From: Elephas maximus indicus | Taxonomy: Eukaryota; Chordata; Mammalia; Proboscidea; Elephantidae | Length of the DNA stretch: 64,000 nucleotides | Reading direction: 5' to 3' | NCBI RefSeq assembly: GCF_024166365.1 | Contig: NC_064842.1 | Coordinates: 13,673,001 to 13,737,000, forward strand | In this document: positions 54,801 through 64,000 of the stretch, piece after piece | Layout of the letters: each line of letters opens with the position of its first letter | How positions within the stretch are numbered: position 1 is the first letter of the stretch | The notes under the pieces: model-generated | The model's database searches: none | The model's input: the letters and a program-made list of their open reading frames with translations, nothing else | What the model was told of the DNA's origin: nothing | Program-made: the position numbers and the translations under genes

Positions 54801-55890
54801 TTGAAATGATTCTATGTAGCCCCCAAAGTGGGTAAAACAGAGTATAAAAAAAAATAAGTAATGCCTAAATAAATAAGCTAAAAGGTGTCACTGCAGCCGG
54901 ATTTTTGAGAGAAAATGGGCATATGGAAATAGGCTGTGTGTAATAAATAATGGCACCTTAAGATTGCACTACTTTATGCATTATTTTATAGGCCATTTCA
55001 TAGCCTGCACTTTAATCTCCAAAGAAACAATGTATGTTGTCCCAGTTGTTCCATATTAATAAACCTTTTCCTAAGACAGGGCACTTTATTTTATTATACT
55101 GAATTTGTTTCTTGGAGATGGATTCCTTTTTTGAGTTCTCTGTTTCCTTAGCCATAATATTTTCTAGGATCTGGGAACTCCCTATCTTGTCTATTTCCAA
55201 CACTATATAATCTTAATTTAAAGTAATGTACCGCTCATACTTGGTGATCAGCACGTTCTTATATCTTGCTCTATCAGTGAGTACCCATGTGTTAGACTTA
55301 GCAAACCCTCTAAAAAATATCGTATGCTGTAAGTAAGATTCGAAGCCAGGAATAAAAGGTCTTCTGGAGGAAACATCCTGTATGATGCAGTCTCTTGGAA
55401 AAGGGTGGTTCTGATATGAAATTCAATTTGTCATCTGGTTCTTTGACTTGGGATTTATCCGAATCCCATTAATTAGCACCCGAAAAGGTTAATAAGATAA
55501 CAGACTTCTCTAGCCTGTCGTCTGAGGCAAATTATTTTCAAAAAATGCTAAAGCAACTCTACATAACAAGACTGGCAGCTGACTGCCGTTTACCACGACC
55601 TCACCTCAAATAGCAATACGGTTACATTGGTGATAAAGAGGATAGGCTTAAGTCATGTTGGCCCTTTCCAGCTTCCTGAGAGTCTTAATTCAGAAATTAA
55701 ATCCAAATTTTTCCAGTTGTGTCTGAAGAGAACCATGAGATTTAGAAACATTGGTGATTTATTCCGTTGCCAAAGTATACTGGTCCATATTCAAAGCTAT
55801 ACTAAAAGGTCAGAAGTGTTTAAAATCTCTATGTGGTACCATGTCTGTTACCTATGAGCAACAATAAATTACTAGTTTACCTTCTGGAAT
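51804..55890 (+). other. FBXO28: Probable FBXO28 3' UTR
   Basis: After the stop codon the sequence is AT-rich and free of recognised SINE, LINE or LTR insertions for over 4 kb, as expected for a transcribed 3' UTR under constraint. Candidate polyadenylation signals AATAAA occur at 54040-54045, 55058-55063 and 55863-55868. Which are used cannot be decided from sequence. Confidence 0.55.
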
Positions 55891-56060
55891 TTTAATTGTT
55901 TATAACCTAATTGAATTACTGGAAAGTGGAAAACACCTCCCGGTCACACAACAGGGTACATGAATAAATGTGTTGTTACCAGTGCTACTCGTTTTCTTTG
56001 TATTTCGTGCACAAAAGAATATGGAGCTCCGTTGCTAACAAATACCTTATTAATAGCCAC
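55891..56060. other. Intergenic, no recognised feature
   Basis: Unassigned sequence between the probable 3' UTR and the MIR. Confidence 0.4.
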
Positions 56061-56265
56061 CATCTCTTGAAGCACTGTGTGTGCTTTGCATTTGTTCTTT
56101 TAGTTCTCACAGCCACCTTGTAAAGGAGGCTTTACCATGGCAGTTGAACTCGGGTTAAGCAACATGTCCACAGTGTTAAACAGGTAAGCAAGTAAGTGGG
56201 ATTTGAATCCAAACCTACCTGCCTCTGAAGCTTCTGTACGTCCTGGTACACTGTGCTAAAATTCT
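56061..56265 (-). mobile_element. MIR SINE
   Basis: Antisense MIR: tctcacagccaccttgtaaa, then gtaagtgggatttgaatcca and a final gtacactgtgct. Confidence 0.75.
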
Positions 56266-56715
56266 GAAAACGCTGGGGCCTATGAGTTAGACTCTAAGTC
56301 ACATTAATTCTCAGATTACTAATATGTAGGTGCTCCTTCCATACATCTGCGAGAAGCAATCAATGCCCCAATCACCGGTACAATGGAACTGAAGCGCAGG
56401 GAAAAGCTGGGCTTGGAGGAGGCAACTTTCATCCTAAAGGTTTTTTGGCAATGTGTTCAACCTAGGCATCAGGTAAAAGAGAACATTTTTAAGGCTTCTA
56501 GAACCTGTAATCATAAATAGGAGGCAGTACCAGTAGTAGACATGGTCTGGGGTCACTAGCGTAGCACCTTACTATAATATATGCTGCCAGTTGTGACCAC
56601 CAGTTATTTTGCCATGCCGGTAAGGAACAGACACCAAAATTCCTTCCAGCTCCAAAGCTAAATATTCGTATTTCAATGAAACAATCATGCCAATAATTAC
56701 CAGGTTTTTTTTTTT
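56266..56715. other. No recognised feature
   Basis: Unassigned; T-run at 56705-56715. Confidence 0.5.
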
Positions 56716-56724
56716 AAAGGTATA

Positions 56725-56896
56725 AAAAACCAAACCCGCTGGCAGTCGAGTCAATTCCAACTCACAGCAACCCTGTAGGCCAGAGTGGAACTGCCCCGTA
56801 GAGTTTCCAAGGAGCGCCTGGGGGATTTGAACTGTGGACCTTTTGGTTTGTCAGCAGCCGTAGCAGTTAACCACTACGCCACGAGGGTTTCCTTTT
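56725..56896 (-). mobile_element. AfroSINE with target-site duplication
   Basis: Antisense, aaaaccaaacccgctggcag to cgccacgagggtttcc. Perfect 8-bp duplication AAGGTATA at 56717-56724 and 56897-56904. Confidence 0.97.
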
Positions 56897-56959
56897 AAGG
56901 TATAATGATGTGAAATTGGTCTAAACAAAGTTCTCTAAGGAAGAGTAAACTCTGATATT

Positions 56960-57420
56960 ACTTTTTTTTAATACTATTTTTGCTGGCAATATACGTGAAC
57001 ATACATCCATTCACAATTTCCACATAATCGGGTCAATAACTGGTTACATCATATTGTGTCACCATTCTGTCTCCACTCATATTGTTTCATCACCATTAGT
57101 TTAGGCTCTAAGCCCCTTAAAGTTCTCTGTGCTTTAGATGAACTGTTGTCGTTTTAAACTCAGATAATTCTTTCTAAGAGTGCAATGCTCAAGGCAAACA
57201 TTATTAATGGGGCTAAACTGTTGTTTAGTTTAACAATGGCCTCATGGGATAGTTTCGATTCAAGATTTAAAAATTATTTCCAGGCATTAGATTTGGGGGT
57301 TTCCCCAGTCAATGGCTCCGGTAAGTCTGGTTTCTATGTGAATTTGAAGTTCTGTTCCATGTTTTCCCTCCTTTTGATCAGGACCCATCTGTTGGGTCTT
57401 TGATCTGACACCTTCTTTAC
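56960..57420 (-). mobile_element. Afrotherian L1 3' UTR-like fragment
   Basis: 57170-57400 resembles 4860-5100 (ctcaaggca, gctaaact, tttttgatcagga-type phrases). The left part has the acatacatccattcacaatt theme of the other copies. Confidence 0.55.
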
Positions 57421-57689
57421 CCAGCCTGTCCACAACTTAGATGTTGAGGAAAAAGATCACAGATGACTTTATGTGGAAGGGGGAGGCTGACGGCAGTGGT
57501 ATCTCTTGTCCCAGTACCACATTCTAGTCAACCAGATATCACAGCCTAGAAGAACGAAGGCTGCTACTCTACATGTCAGTCTACGGCAGGTAGGTCAGGG
57601 TGAAAATCTTTATATTCTCCTGGTGGCTCAGTTGCTGCCTTATAAAATCACATTGTTATAAAACCAAGGGTCTTTATTTTATTTATTTG

Positions 57690-58450
57690 GGGGGGGCAGT
57701 AAATATACACAACAAAACATTCCCCATTTCAATATTCTTCACATGTACAACTCAGTGACACTGTCATAATCAACCATTACCTTTATCTGTTTCCAAATTT
57801 TTCTGTCGCCCTTAACAGGAGCTCCATGGTGTCCCCCTTTTCCCTCCCTTCTGTCTGCCCCTAGTAACCACTATTAAACTTTGGTTTCTATACACTTGCC
57901 TGTCCTAGGCATTTCATGTAGGCGGGATCATGGAATATTCTTTTGCGACTGACTGACTCGGCATGTTTTCAAGGTTCATCCATGTTGTAGCAAGTACCAG
58001 AACGTCATTTCTTTTTAGGGCTGAGTAGCATTGTATGTATGTACCACATTTTGTTTATCCATTCATCTGCTGATGGACATGTAGGCTGTTTCCACCTTGT
58101 AGCCATTGTGAAAAGTGCTGCAATGAATACTGATGAGTATCTGTTTGCGTTCCAGCTTTCAGTTCTTTGGGGTATATACCGAGGAGCGGAATTGCTGGGT
58201 CGTATGGTAGTTCTATGTTTAGATTTTTCAGGAACCACCAAACTGTTTTCCATAGTGATTATATATACCATTTTACAATCGCACCCGCAATAGATGAGGG
58301 TTTCAATTTCTCCACATCCTCACCAACACCTGTTGTTTTTCATTTTGTTTGTTTAATCATAGCTATCTTAGTGGGTGTGAAGTGATATCTCATTGTGGTT
58401 TTGATTTGCGTTTTTCTAATGACTAATCTGTGATGTTGAGCATCTAGAAA
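57690..58450 (-). mobile_element. L1 3' region
   Basis: Antisense phrases in order: catgtacaactcagtgacac, cttgcctgtcctaggcattt, aaggttcatccatgttgtag, gctgatggacatgtaggctg, ggaattgctgggtcgtatgg, ctccacatcctcaccaacac. Confidence 0.9.
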
Positions 58451-59252
58451 ACCAAAGACCTTTTACTAGTATTCTTGCTTTTCTTTTCTTTCTTTTTGTG
58501 TGTATGTGTGTGTTTTAAGAATTATCTTTATTTATAAACTTCCCCATGTTTGAATTTTATTCCAGAAACAGTTCTTACAGGATCCATTAAAGATTATTCC
58601 CTTGTCCAGAGAAGTGTGTCTCAGCTTGCTTGTATACACTCCTCTGGTTTTTGGTGAGTTGTTTCCTCAAAGCAAACCTATAGGAAATTGTGAGGGGACA
58701 AAAACTGGAGTAATGTTGGAGCAAAAAGCACAAGTTATGACTACGAAGGAAATACAAATCAAGAATGAGCTTTCCAGCCCAGTCAGCCAAATAGCTTTCA
58801 ACTTTGTGTTTTTTAAGTTCCCTCCCTGCTCCTTTTCTTTATTAAACAAAAGTCCATTTCTAATTAACTGATTTGTTAAAAGTCTGTGAAACAGCAGCAG
58901 TGAAAATAGTAAAATTGGCTCTGGGATGCAAGACTTAAGGTGTGCCCTTCTGTGTTAAAGAGAACACCCCTCCCTACTCAAGGCTAAGTAGGCAAAAGAG
59001 GGGTACTTGGGGGATAAAAGGGGAGAGAGGGTTAAAATGCTTGTTCTTCCTCTTGAGAGTTGAAGCGAGCTTACAAGAGAGCGATTTAGCTCCCTAGATG
59101 ACCAGTTTCCATAACTCTAGGCAAGTTTACTAGTGGTTACGGCCCTCCATTCCCAAAGCAGCTGTGAAATGCAGCTTGTTTCTCATGGTGGCCAGCTGGC
59201 TACCCTCATAAGAGTGCAATAAGGGAATGACTGCCAAGAGGTTAACACAGTG
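58451..59252. other. No recognised feature
   Basis: A T-rich patch with TG repeats at 58478-58520; otherwise unassigned. Confidence 0.5.
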
Positions 59253-59262
59253 CCCAGCACAT

Positions 59263-59428
59263 GAAAAACCAAACCCAGTGCTGTCGAGTCGATTCCAACT
59301 CATAGCGACCCTATAGGACAGAGTAGAACTGCCCCCACAGAGTTTCCAAGGAGCGCCTGGCGGATTTGAACTGCCAACCCTTTGGTTAGCAGCCATAGCA
59401 CTTAACCACTATGCCACCAGGGTTTCCA
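59263..59428 (-). mobile_element. AfroSINE with target-site duplication
   Basis: Antisense, aaaaaccaaacccagtgctg to ctatgccaccagggtttcca. Perfect 10-bp duplication CCCAGCACAT at 59253-59262 and 59429-59438. Confidence 0.97.
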
Positions 59429-59584
59429 CCCAGCACATAGTAAGCCTGTAATAAGTAGTGGTGATATATAGAGATATGACTACGGAAATACACAAACTCC
59501 CCAAGACTCTGGCACCGAGGGACCCTCACTTCCTTTCCCCCTAGGGGCAGTGGCTGCACTGAGCTAGGTGTTGCTTCAGGTGTA

Positions 59585-60035
59585 GTGACGCACATTGGGT
59601 GGCTCCAGGCACAGCTGCTCAAGGAGCTTATGTAATGCATTGACTGCATCCCTGTTTTAAGAATATTTAAATGTATACCAGCCAAGTGGCTGAGGTCCGG
59701 AGAAAGAGGCCTGCCTGTGGGCATGGCCAAGAAGCTGTCCTGGCAAAGAATGGTTCCTGATCCTGAATTATAACCTGTTACTTCCCTAATAAACCCGGTA
59801 ATTGTGAGTGTTGCCTGTGAATTCTGTATGGCCATTGCAACAAATTATCAGCTTCAGCAGAGAAATAGAGAGTGCAGGGGGAGGGATGGCTGGTATTAGA
59901 ATTGGTAGGTAAGTTGGAGGGTAGAGGAATGTCTGACTACCTCATAGGAATCAGCCTTGGTCTGAAGCTGATGACCTTGATTCTCTCTCCCCCGCACCTT
60001 GTGAAGTCAGACAAAGAGGTCAGATAACGTTGCCA
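59585..60035 (+). mobile_element. LTR of an endogenous retrovirus
   Basis: Sense copy of the family found inverted at 49712-50595: gggtggctccaggcacagct, agaggcctgcctgtgggcat, ttccctaataaacccggtaa (polyadenylation signal), ttctgtatggccattgcaac. No internal genes. Confidence 0.65.
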
Positions 60036-60474
60036 TCATATATTTACAGCACTCAAAATAATGTTCTCTAGTCTTGCAGGCTTTCTAACCTCCTTGGGTA
60101 GATTTATTTTTAGTCTATCTTAGTTTTGGCATCTCTTATAATCCTAGAACATGGAGGTGATTTAAGGAAATTACACCCCCTTGGTTTTCATCACTGAGGT
60201 AACTGAGTGATATGCACAAGGCCACACACCTTGATAAAGACAAGTCAGGGTCACTGAACTCTATCCCTTCCTAACATTTACACTGCTTTTTGCACTGCCC
60301 CACACTGACTTCCTGAGAGCCACAGGAGAGCAAACCAGTTCTTGAAGTGCTCATCCAAGAGGCCTAGAAGGGAGATTTAGGGCTACATCTAGTAGAGTGA
60401 AGAGAGGTCCCTCTTCAAATCTCCCCTCTGTGTAGGGCAATTGATATTATCACCACTGTAAAAGATAATCTAGT
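60036..60474. other. Mostly unassigned; possible MIR-like patch at 60190-60300
   Basis: gaggtaactgagtgatatgc and aaggccacacaccttgataa suggest a diverged antisense MIR. Weak. Confidence 0.4.
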
Positions 60475-60499
60475 GTAAGGGTTAAGCATCTGTGCTCTA

Positions 60500-60664
60500 A
60501 ACCAAAAAAACACACTGCCAACAAGTCATTTCTGATTCATAGTGACCCTATAGGACGGAGTAGAATTACCCCACAGAGTTTCCAAGGAGTGTGTGGTGGA
60601 TTTGAACTGCTGACCTCTTGGTTAGAAGCTATAGCACTTAACCACTACACCACCAGGGTTTCCA
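60500..60664 (-). mobile_element. AfroSINE
   Basis: Antisense, actgccaacaagtcatttct to cactacaccaccagggtttc, inside the MIR. Confidence 0.93.
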
Positions 60665-60709
60665 TAGGTGCCCTAGAATCGGAATAAATGGACTCCTAAT
60701 CCCATCTCT

Positions 60710-60908
60710 AGTCCCTGAGTGGTGGAAAGGATTAATGCACTCGGCTGCTAACCAAAAGGTTACAGGTTCAAATCCACCCAGAGGCGACTCAGAAGAAAGC
60801 CCTGTCTATCTACTTTTGAAAAATCAGCCATTGAAAACCCTAGGGAGCACAGTTCTACCCTGACACACATGGGGCCACCATAAGTCAGAGTCAACTCAAT
60901 GGCAACTG
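60710..60908 (+). mobile_element. AfroSINE (long subfamily)
   Basis: tccctgagtggtggaaagga to gtcagagtcaactcaatggc. Flanked by aatcccatctcta (60697-60709) and aatcccagctcta (60909-60921), a 13-bp duplication with one mismatch. Confidence 0.95.
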
Positions 60909-61169
60909 AATCCCAGCTCTACAGTTACCGGCTATGTAATAGCAGCTTGGGTACTTAATATCGCTGAGGCTCAGTTTTATCAATTGTAAAGTAGTTCCTA
61001 CCTTACAGGGTTGTTGCAAAAATTACATAATCCAAGGAAACTATCAATTCCACCTCCTGGCACATACTGTGAGCTTTGCAAATGTTCAAAAACCAGTGTC
61101 ACACAGCTTCCACAAGACAGTTCAGGTGAATTTCCATTATGTAGCTATTTCTCTGAAAAAAGCACAGAA

Positions 61170-61560
61170 GTTCCTGTAGGTCATCACCTCTTAAAATGTG
61201 GTCTGTGGGGTCAACAGCCTCTCAGTCAACCTAGGAGCTTCTTTGAAATGTTGAACCTCAGAACTCTGGGTCTCATTCCAGAGCTATTGTGTTGTGTCAA
61301 GTCTATTCCAACTCATAGTGACCCTAAAGGACAGAGTAGAGCTGGCCATAGGGTTTCCTTGGTTGTAATCTTTATGGGAGCAAACGGCCCGGTCTTTCTC
61401 CCAAGGAGCGGCTGGTGGGTTCAAACCACCAAACTTTTGGTTAGCAGCTGAGCCTTTAACCACTGTGCCACCAGGGCCCTTAACTACTGGATCAAAATCT
61501 GCATTTTATGTACCAGATCCCCGGTGACTAACCTGCACATTCAAATTGGAGAAGTGCTGC
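61170..61560. mobile_element. MER5-like repeat interrupted by an AfroSINE
   Basis: Left (ttaaaatgtggtctgtgggg, gaactctgggtctcattcca) and right (tttatgtaccagatccccgg, ggagaagtgctgcgg) parts resemble MER5A around the SINE. Confidence 0.6.
61283..61482 (-). mobile_element. AfroSINE
   Basis: Antisense, gttgtgtcaagtctattcca to actgtgccaccagggccct. Confidence 0.93.
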
Positions 61561-61822
61561 GGTAGACGCATCCACTGTTTTAAAGCCAGGCTTTCCTTGT
61601 TACTCTTAGCTTCCCATATATTTAGCCAAATAATACTAAGAAATTTAGCATTGGCCAGGGCCAGCTTTTACTTTCAAGCCAGCAGGAGTCACCAAACCAA
61701 AACAGGAGACAAACAGTTTTGTCACTTTTGGTGTCATAAGAAATTTCTATTAAAATTCCACCAGTATGAGATCAGTCACTAACATTAGAGAACAAAGAAG
61801 CTGTTTTTAAAAATGTAAATGT
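61561..61822. other. No recognised feature
   Basis: Unassigned sequence up to the L1 5' end. Confidence 0.5.
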
Positions 61823-64000
61823 CGAGAAGTGGGGCCAAGATGGCGGAGTAGTCAGACACTTCCGGTAAACCCTCTTATAACAAAAAAAACCCCAAAGACC
61901 CTAAGAAATAAGTGAAATGATTATATTTATGACAAGCTAGGTTTTTTTTTTTGTTTGTTTTTAGGAGCCCTGAACATCAAAGGCAAAGTTAGAAAATGGA
62001 CTGAGTGGTAGGGAGAGGGAGAGACGGTTCAGAAATGGAGAGGAGTTACCCGACCTGAGTCACCAGGAACCCTCAGGCACCATTCCTGGGAGCGACTGCA
62101 GTAGGCTGGTAGTAGCTTTCAGCCGTGGCTTCCTCAGGGAGAAACAGCCAGCCACACAACCTACTCACACCTCCAGGACCAGAGAATGGCACTCTTGGAA
62201 AAAGCTAAGTACTTGCGTATATTTTACCGCACCCCAAGCCCTCAAGCTGGTTTCAGTGGCTGTCAATTTCCCTGGGCCTGAAATAGGTCCTGCTAAGTGG
62301 TCTGAGCCATTCTCCTTGGAGAAGGGATAAATTCACAACTGAGGGAAAAGATAATCTGCCAGCTCCACTAAACTCAGGAGCTCAGGAAAGAAGTGGCTCC
62401 CGTCCAGGCATAAATGGTCTATGGACTTTGAATACCTTCCCCCCTGCATGGACCTGTGTGGGCCTATTTCAGGAGAATAGACCCTTGTTGGTAGAGTGCA
62501 ACTGTTTCAGTTGTGTGGTGGAGAGGTGGGTGTTTGTTGTGGGACACCAATTTGCCTATTAAACAGGGTCCTCACCCATGCACATCAGGGGCCAAAGGAC
62601 TGGTGTCTCCACTCAGGTCACCCAGCCACTCACGACAGGAGTCCAAAGACAACTGGTACCTCCCAATTCTTACAACTGAAAACATTGGGTGCCCATGGTC
62701 TGTCTGCAGAACACACCCTCCTGTGCAGTCTACGGCAGAGGGACACACTTTCCTCAGAGACAGTTGGGGAACAAAATTCTCAGACCTCTGCCTTGTTCAG
62801 AGCATGACCCCTTGCTGCAACCAGATAACGGTACCTACACCAATCACCCCTGCCCCTCTAAGACTGTAGGACAGAGCCTGTACCACACACTTGATGACCA
62901 GCTACCTGGATACCTAAGCTGAATTCATACAAGAAAAGTGAATGGACTTCTAGACTGATATACCTGATAACAGCTCTAGCCATCTGGTGATATGATGTTA
63001 GAGCGTCAAAGGCAAAAATAATAAAGCTAGCTCACTCAAGCAACCCATTTGGGCTTATCAAACCAAAAAAAAGCAAGAAGCCAGGATACAGTAAGCAAAC
63101 ATAAAATAATATTACAACTTACAGATGGTTCAAAGACAACAGTCAATATCAAATCACATAAAGAAACAGACCATGATCGCTTCAATGAGCCCTCAAAACA
63201 ATGAATCAAGGGATCTTATAAATGAAAGTGCCTTCCTGGAATTACCAGATGCAGAATACAAAAGATTAATATACAGAACCCTTCAAGACATCACAAAGGA
63301 GATCAGGCAATACACAGAACAAACCAAGGAACACACAGATAAAGCAGTTGAAGAAATTGAAAAGGTTCTTCAAGAACATAATGAAAAATTTAAAGCTGCA
63401 AGAATCCATAGACAGAGAGCACTCAGAAATTCAGAAGATTAACAATAAAGTTACAGAATTAGACAACTCACTAGAAAGAGGGGCAGAATTGTGGAAGTAG
63501 AATGCAGAATTTGTGAGACTGAAGATAAAACAATTGGCACCAATACATTTGAAGAAAAATGAGATAAAAGAATTTTAAAAAATGAAGAAATCCTAAGAAT
63601 CATGTGGGACTCTATCAAGAGAAATAACCTATGAGTGATTGGAGAACCAAACAGGGAGGAATAACAGAAAATACAGAGAGAATTGTTGAAGATTTATTGG
63701 CAGAAAATGTCCCTAATACCGTGAAAGATGAGAAGATACCTATCCAAGATGCTCATTGAACTCCACATAACGTATATCTTAAAAGAAATTCACCAAGACA
63801 TATTATAATCAAGCTTGCCAAAACCAAAGATAAAGAATTATAAGAGTGGCTAGGGATAAACTAAAAGTCACCTACAAAGGAGAGACAATAAGGACAAGCT
63901 CGGACTATTCAGCAGAAACCATGCAGGCAAGGAGGCAATGGAATGACTTATATAAAGCATTGAAGGAAAAAAATTCCCAGCCAAGAATCATATATTCAGC
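61823..64000 (+). mobile_element. L1 retrotransposon, 5' part, leaving the window at its right edge
   Basis: Starts gagaagtggggccaagatgg, a 5' end with a YY1-type motif (CCAAGATGGCGG, 61835-61846) like that of other mammalian L1s. About 1.3 kb of 5' UTR follows, matching the inverse of 2140-3540, with a ~24-bp T-rich insertion at 61941-61964. ORF1 begins at ~63125 and runs off the window. Confidence 0.93.
63125..64000 (+). pseudogene. L1 ORF1, frameshifted
   Basis: 63125-63442 is open and encodes the ORF1p start and coiled coil (AEYKRLIYRTLQD, KEIRQYTEQTKEHTDK). A frame change near 63400 and further breaks follow. The RRM/C-terminal part is recognisable at 63780-64000 from the SAETMQARRQW motif and the lysine-rich residues after it, in another frame. 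Confidence 0.85.

Larger units (their letters stand above)
60475..61085 (+). mobile_element. MIR SINE interrupted by two AfroSINEs
   Basis: MIR pieces at 60475-60499 (gtaagggttaagcatctgtg), 60665-60709 (ggactcctaatcccatct) and 60909-61085 (gctgaggctcagttttatc, tacagggttgttgcaaaaat) are in order and on one strand once the SINEs are removed. Confidence 0.8.

Overview
This window is nuclear DNA from a placental mammal, almost certainly an afrotherian and most likely a paenungulate such as an elephant. The evidence is about 30 copies of the tRNA-derived AfroSINE family on both strands, several RTE-clade (BovB-like) LINE copies that share their 3' tail with the SINE, an afrotherian type of L1 3' UTR, and old mammal-wide repeats (L2, MIR, MER5/hAT, MLT1-like LTRs). 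There are no prokaryotic or viral genes of the usual compact kind. The species assignment rests on my recognition of the repeat families, not on a search.

The only functional protein-coding gene I can support is FBXO28, an F-box subunit of an SCF ubiquitin ligase, on the + strand. Five coding exons join in frame with GT/AG junctions: 18995-19261, 33146-33255, 36664-36802, 48313-48508 and 51409-51803. They give 1107 nt, or 368 residues, the length I recall for the human protein. The gene starts in a CpG island with ETS/CRE-like sites and a YY1-type motif over the start codon. Its probable long 3' UTR (to roughly 55-56 kb) is free of interspersed repeats.

Layout: 1-3540, the 5' half of an L1 on the - strand; 3.5-7 kb, L2 and L1 fragments; 8.9-9.3 kb, an MLT1-like LTR; 10.5-14.5 kb, an ancient repeat hit by two L1s and several AfroSINEs, followed by an RTE with an internal inverted duplication; 15-18.6 kb, RTE and L1 fragments; 18.86-51.8 kb, FBXO28 with introns of 13.9, 3.4, 11.5 and 2.9 kb full of SINEs, L1, hAT, LTR and Tigger-like relics; 51.8-56 kb, 3' UTR; 56-61.8 kb, more AfroSINEs, L1, an LTR and MIR; 61823-64000, the 5' part of a + strand L1 of the same family as the left one. 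The two L1s point away from FBXO28 and both leave the window.

The best leads are a candidate alternative terminal exon of FBXO28 inside intron 4 (in frame, with its own stop and an AATAAA four bases later), a diverged duplicate of the first ~120 bp of the 3' UTR lying in the same intron, two tandem repeats grown inside L1 sequence, a target site used twice by L1, and the inverted duplication inside the RTE. I found no undescribed multi-gene system.
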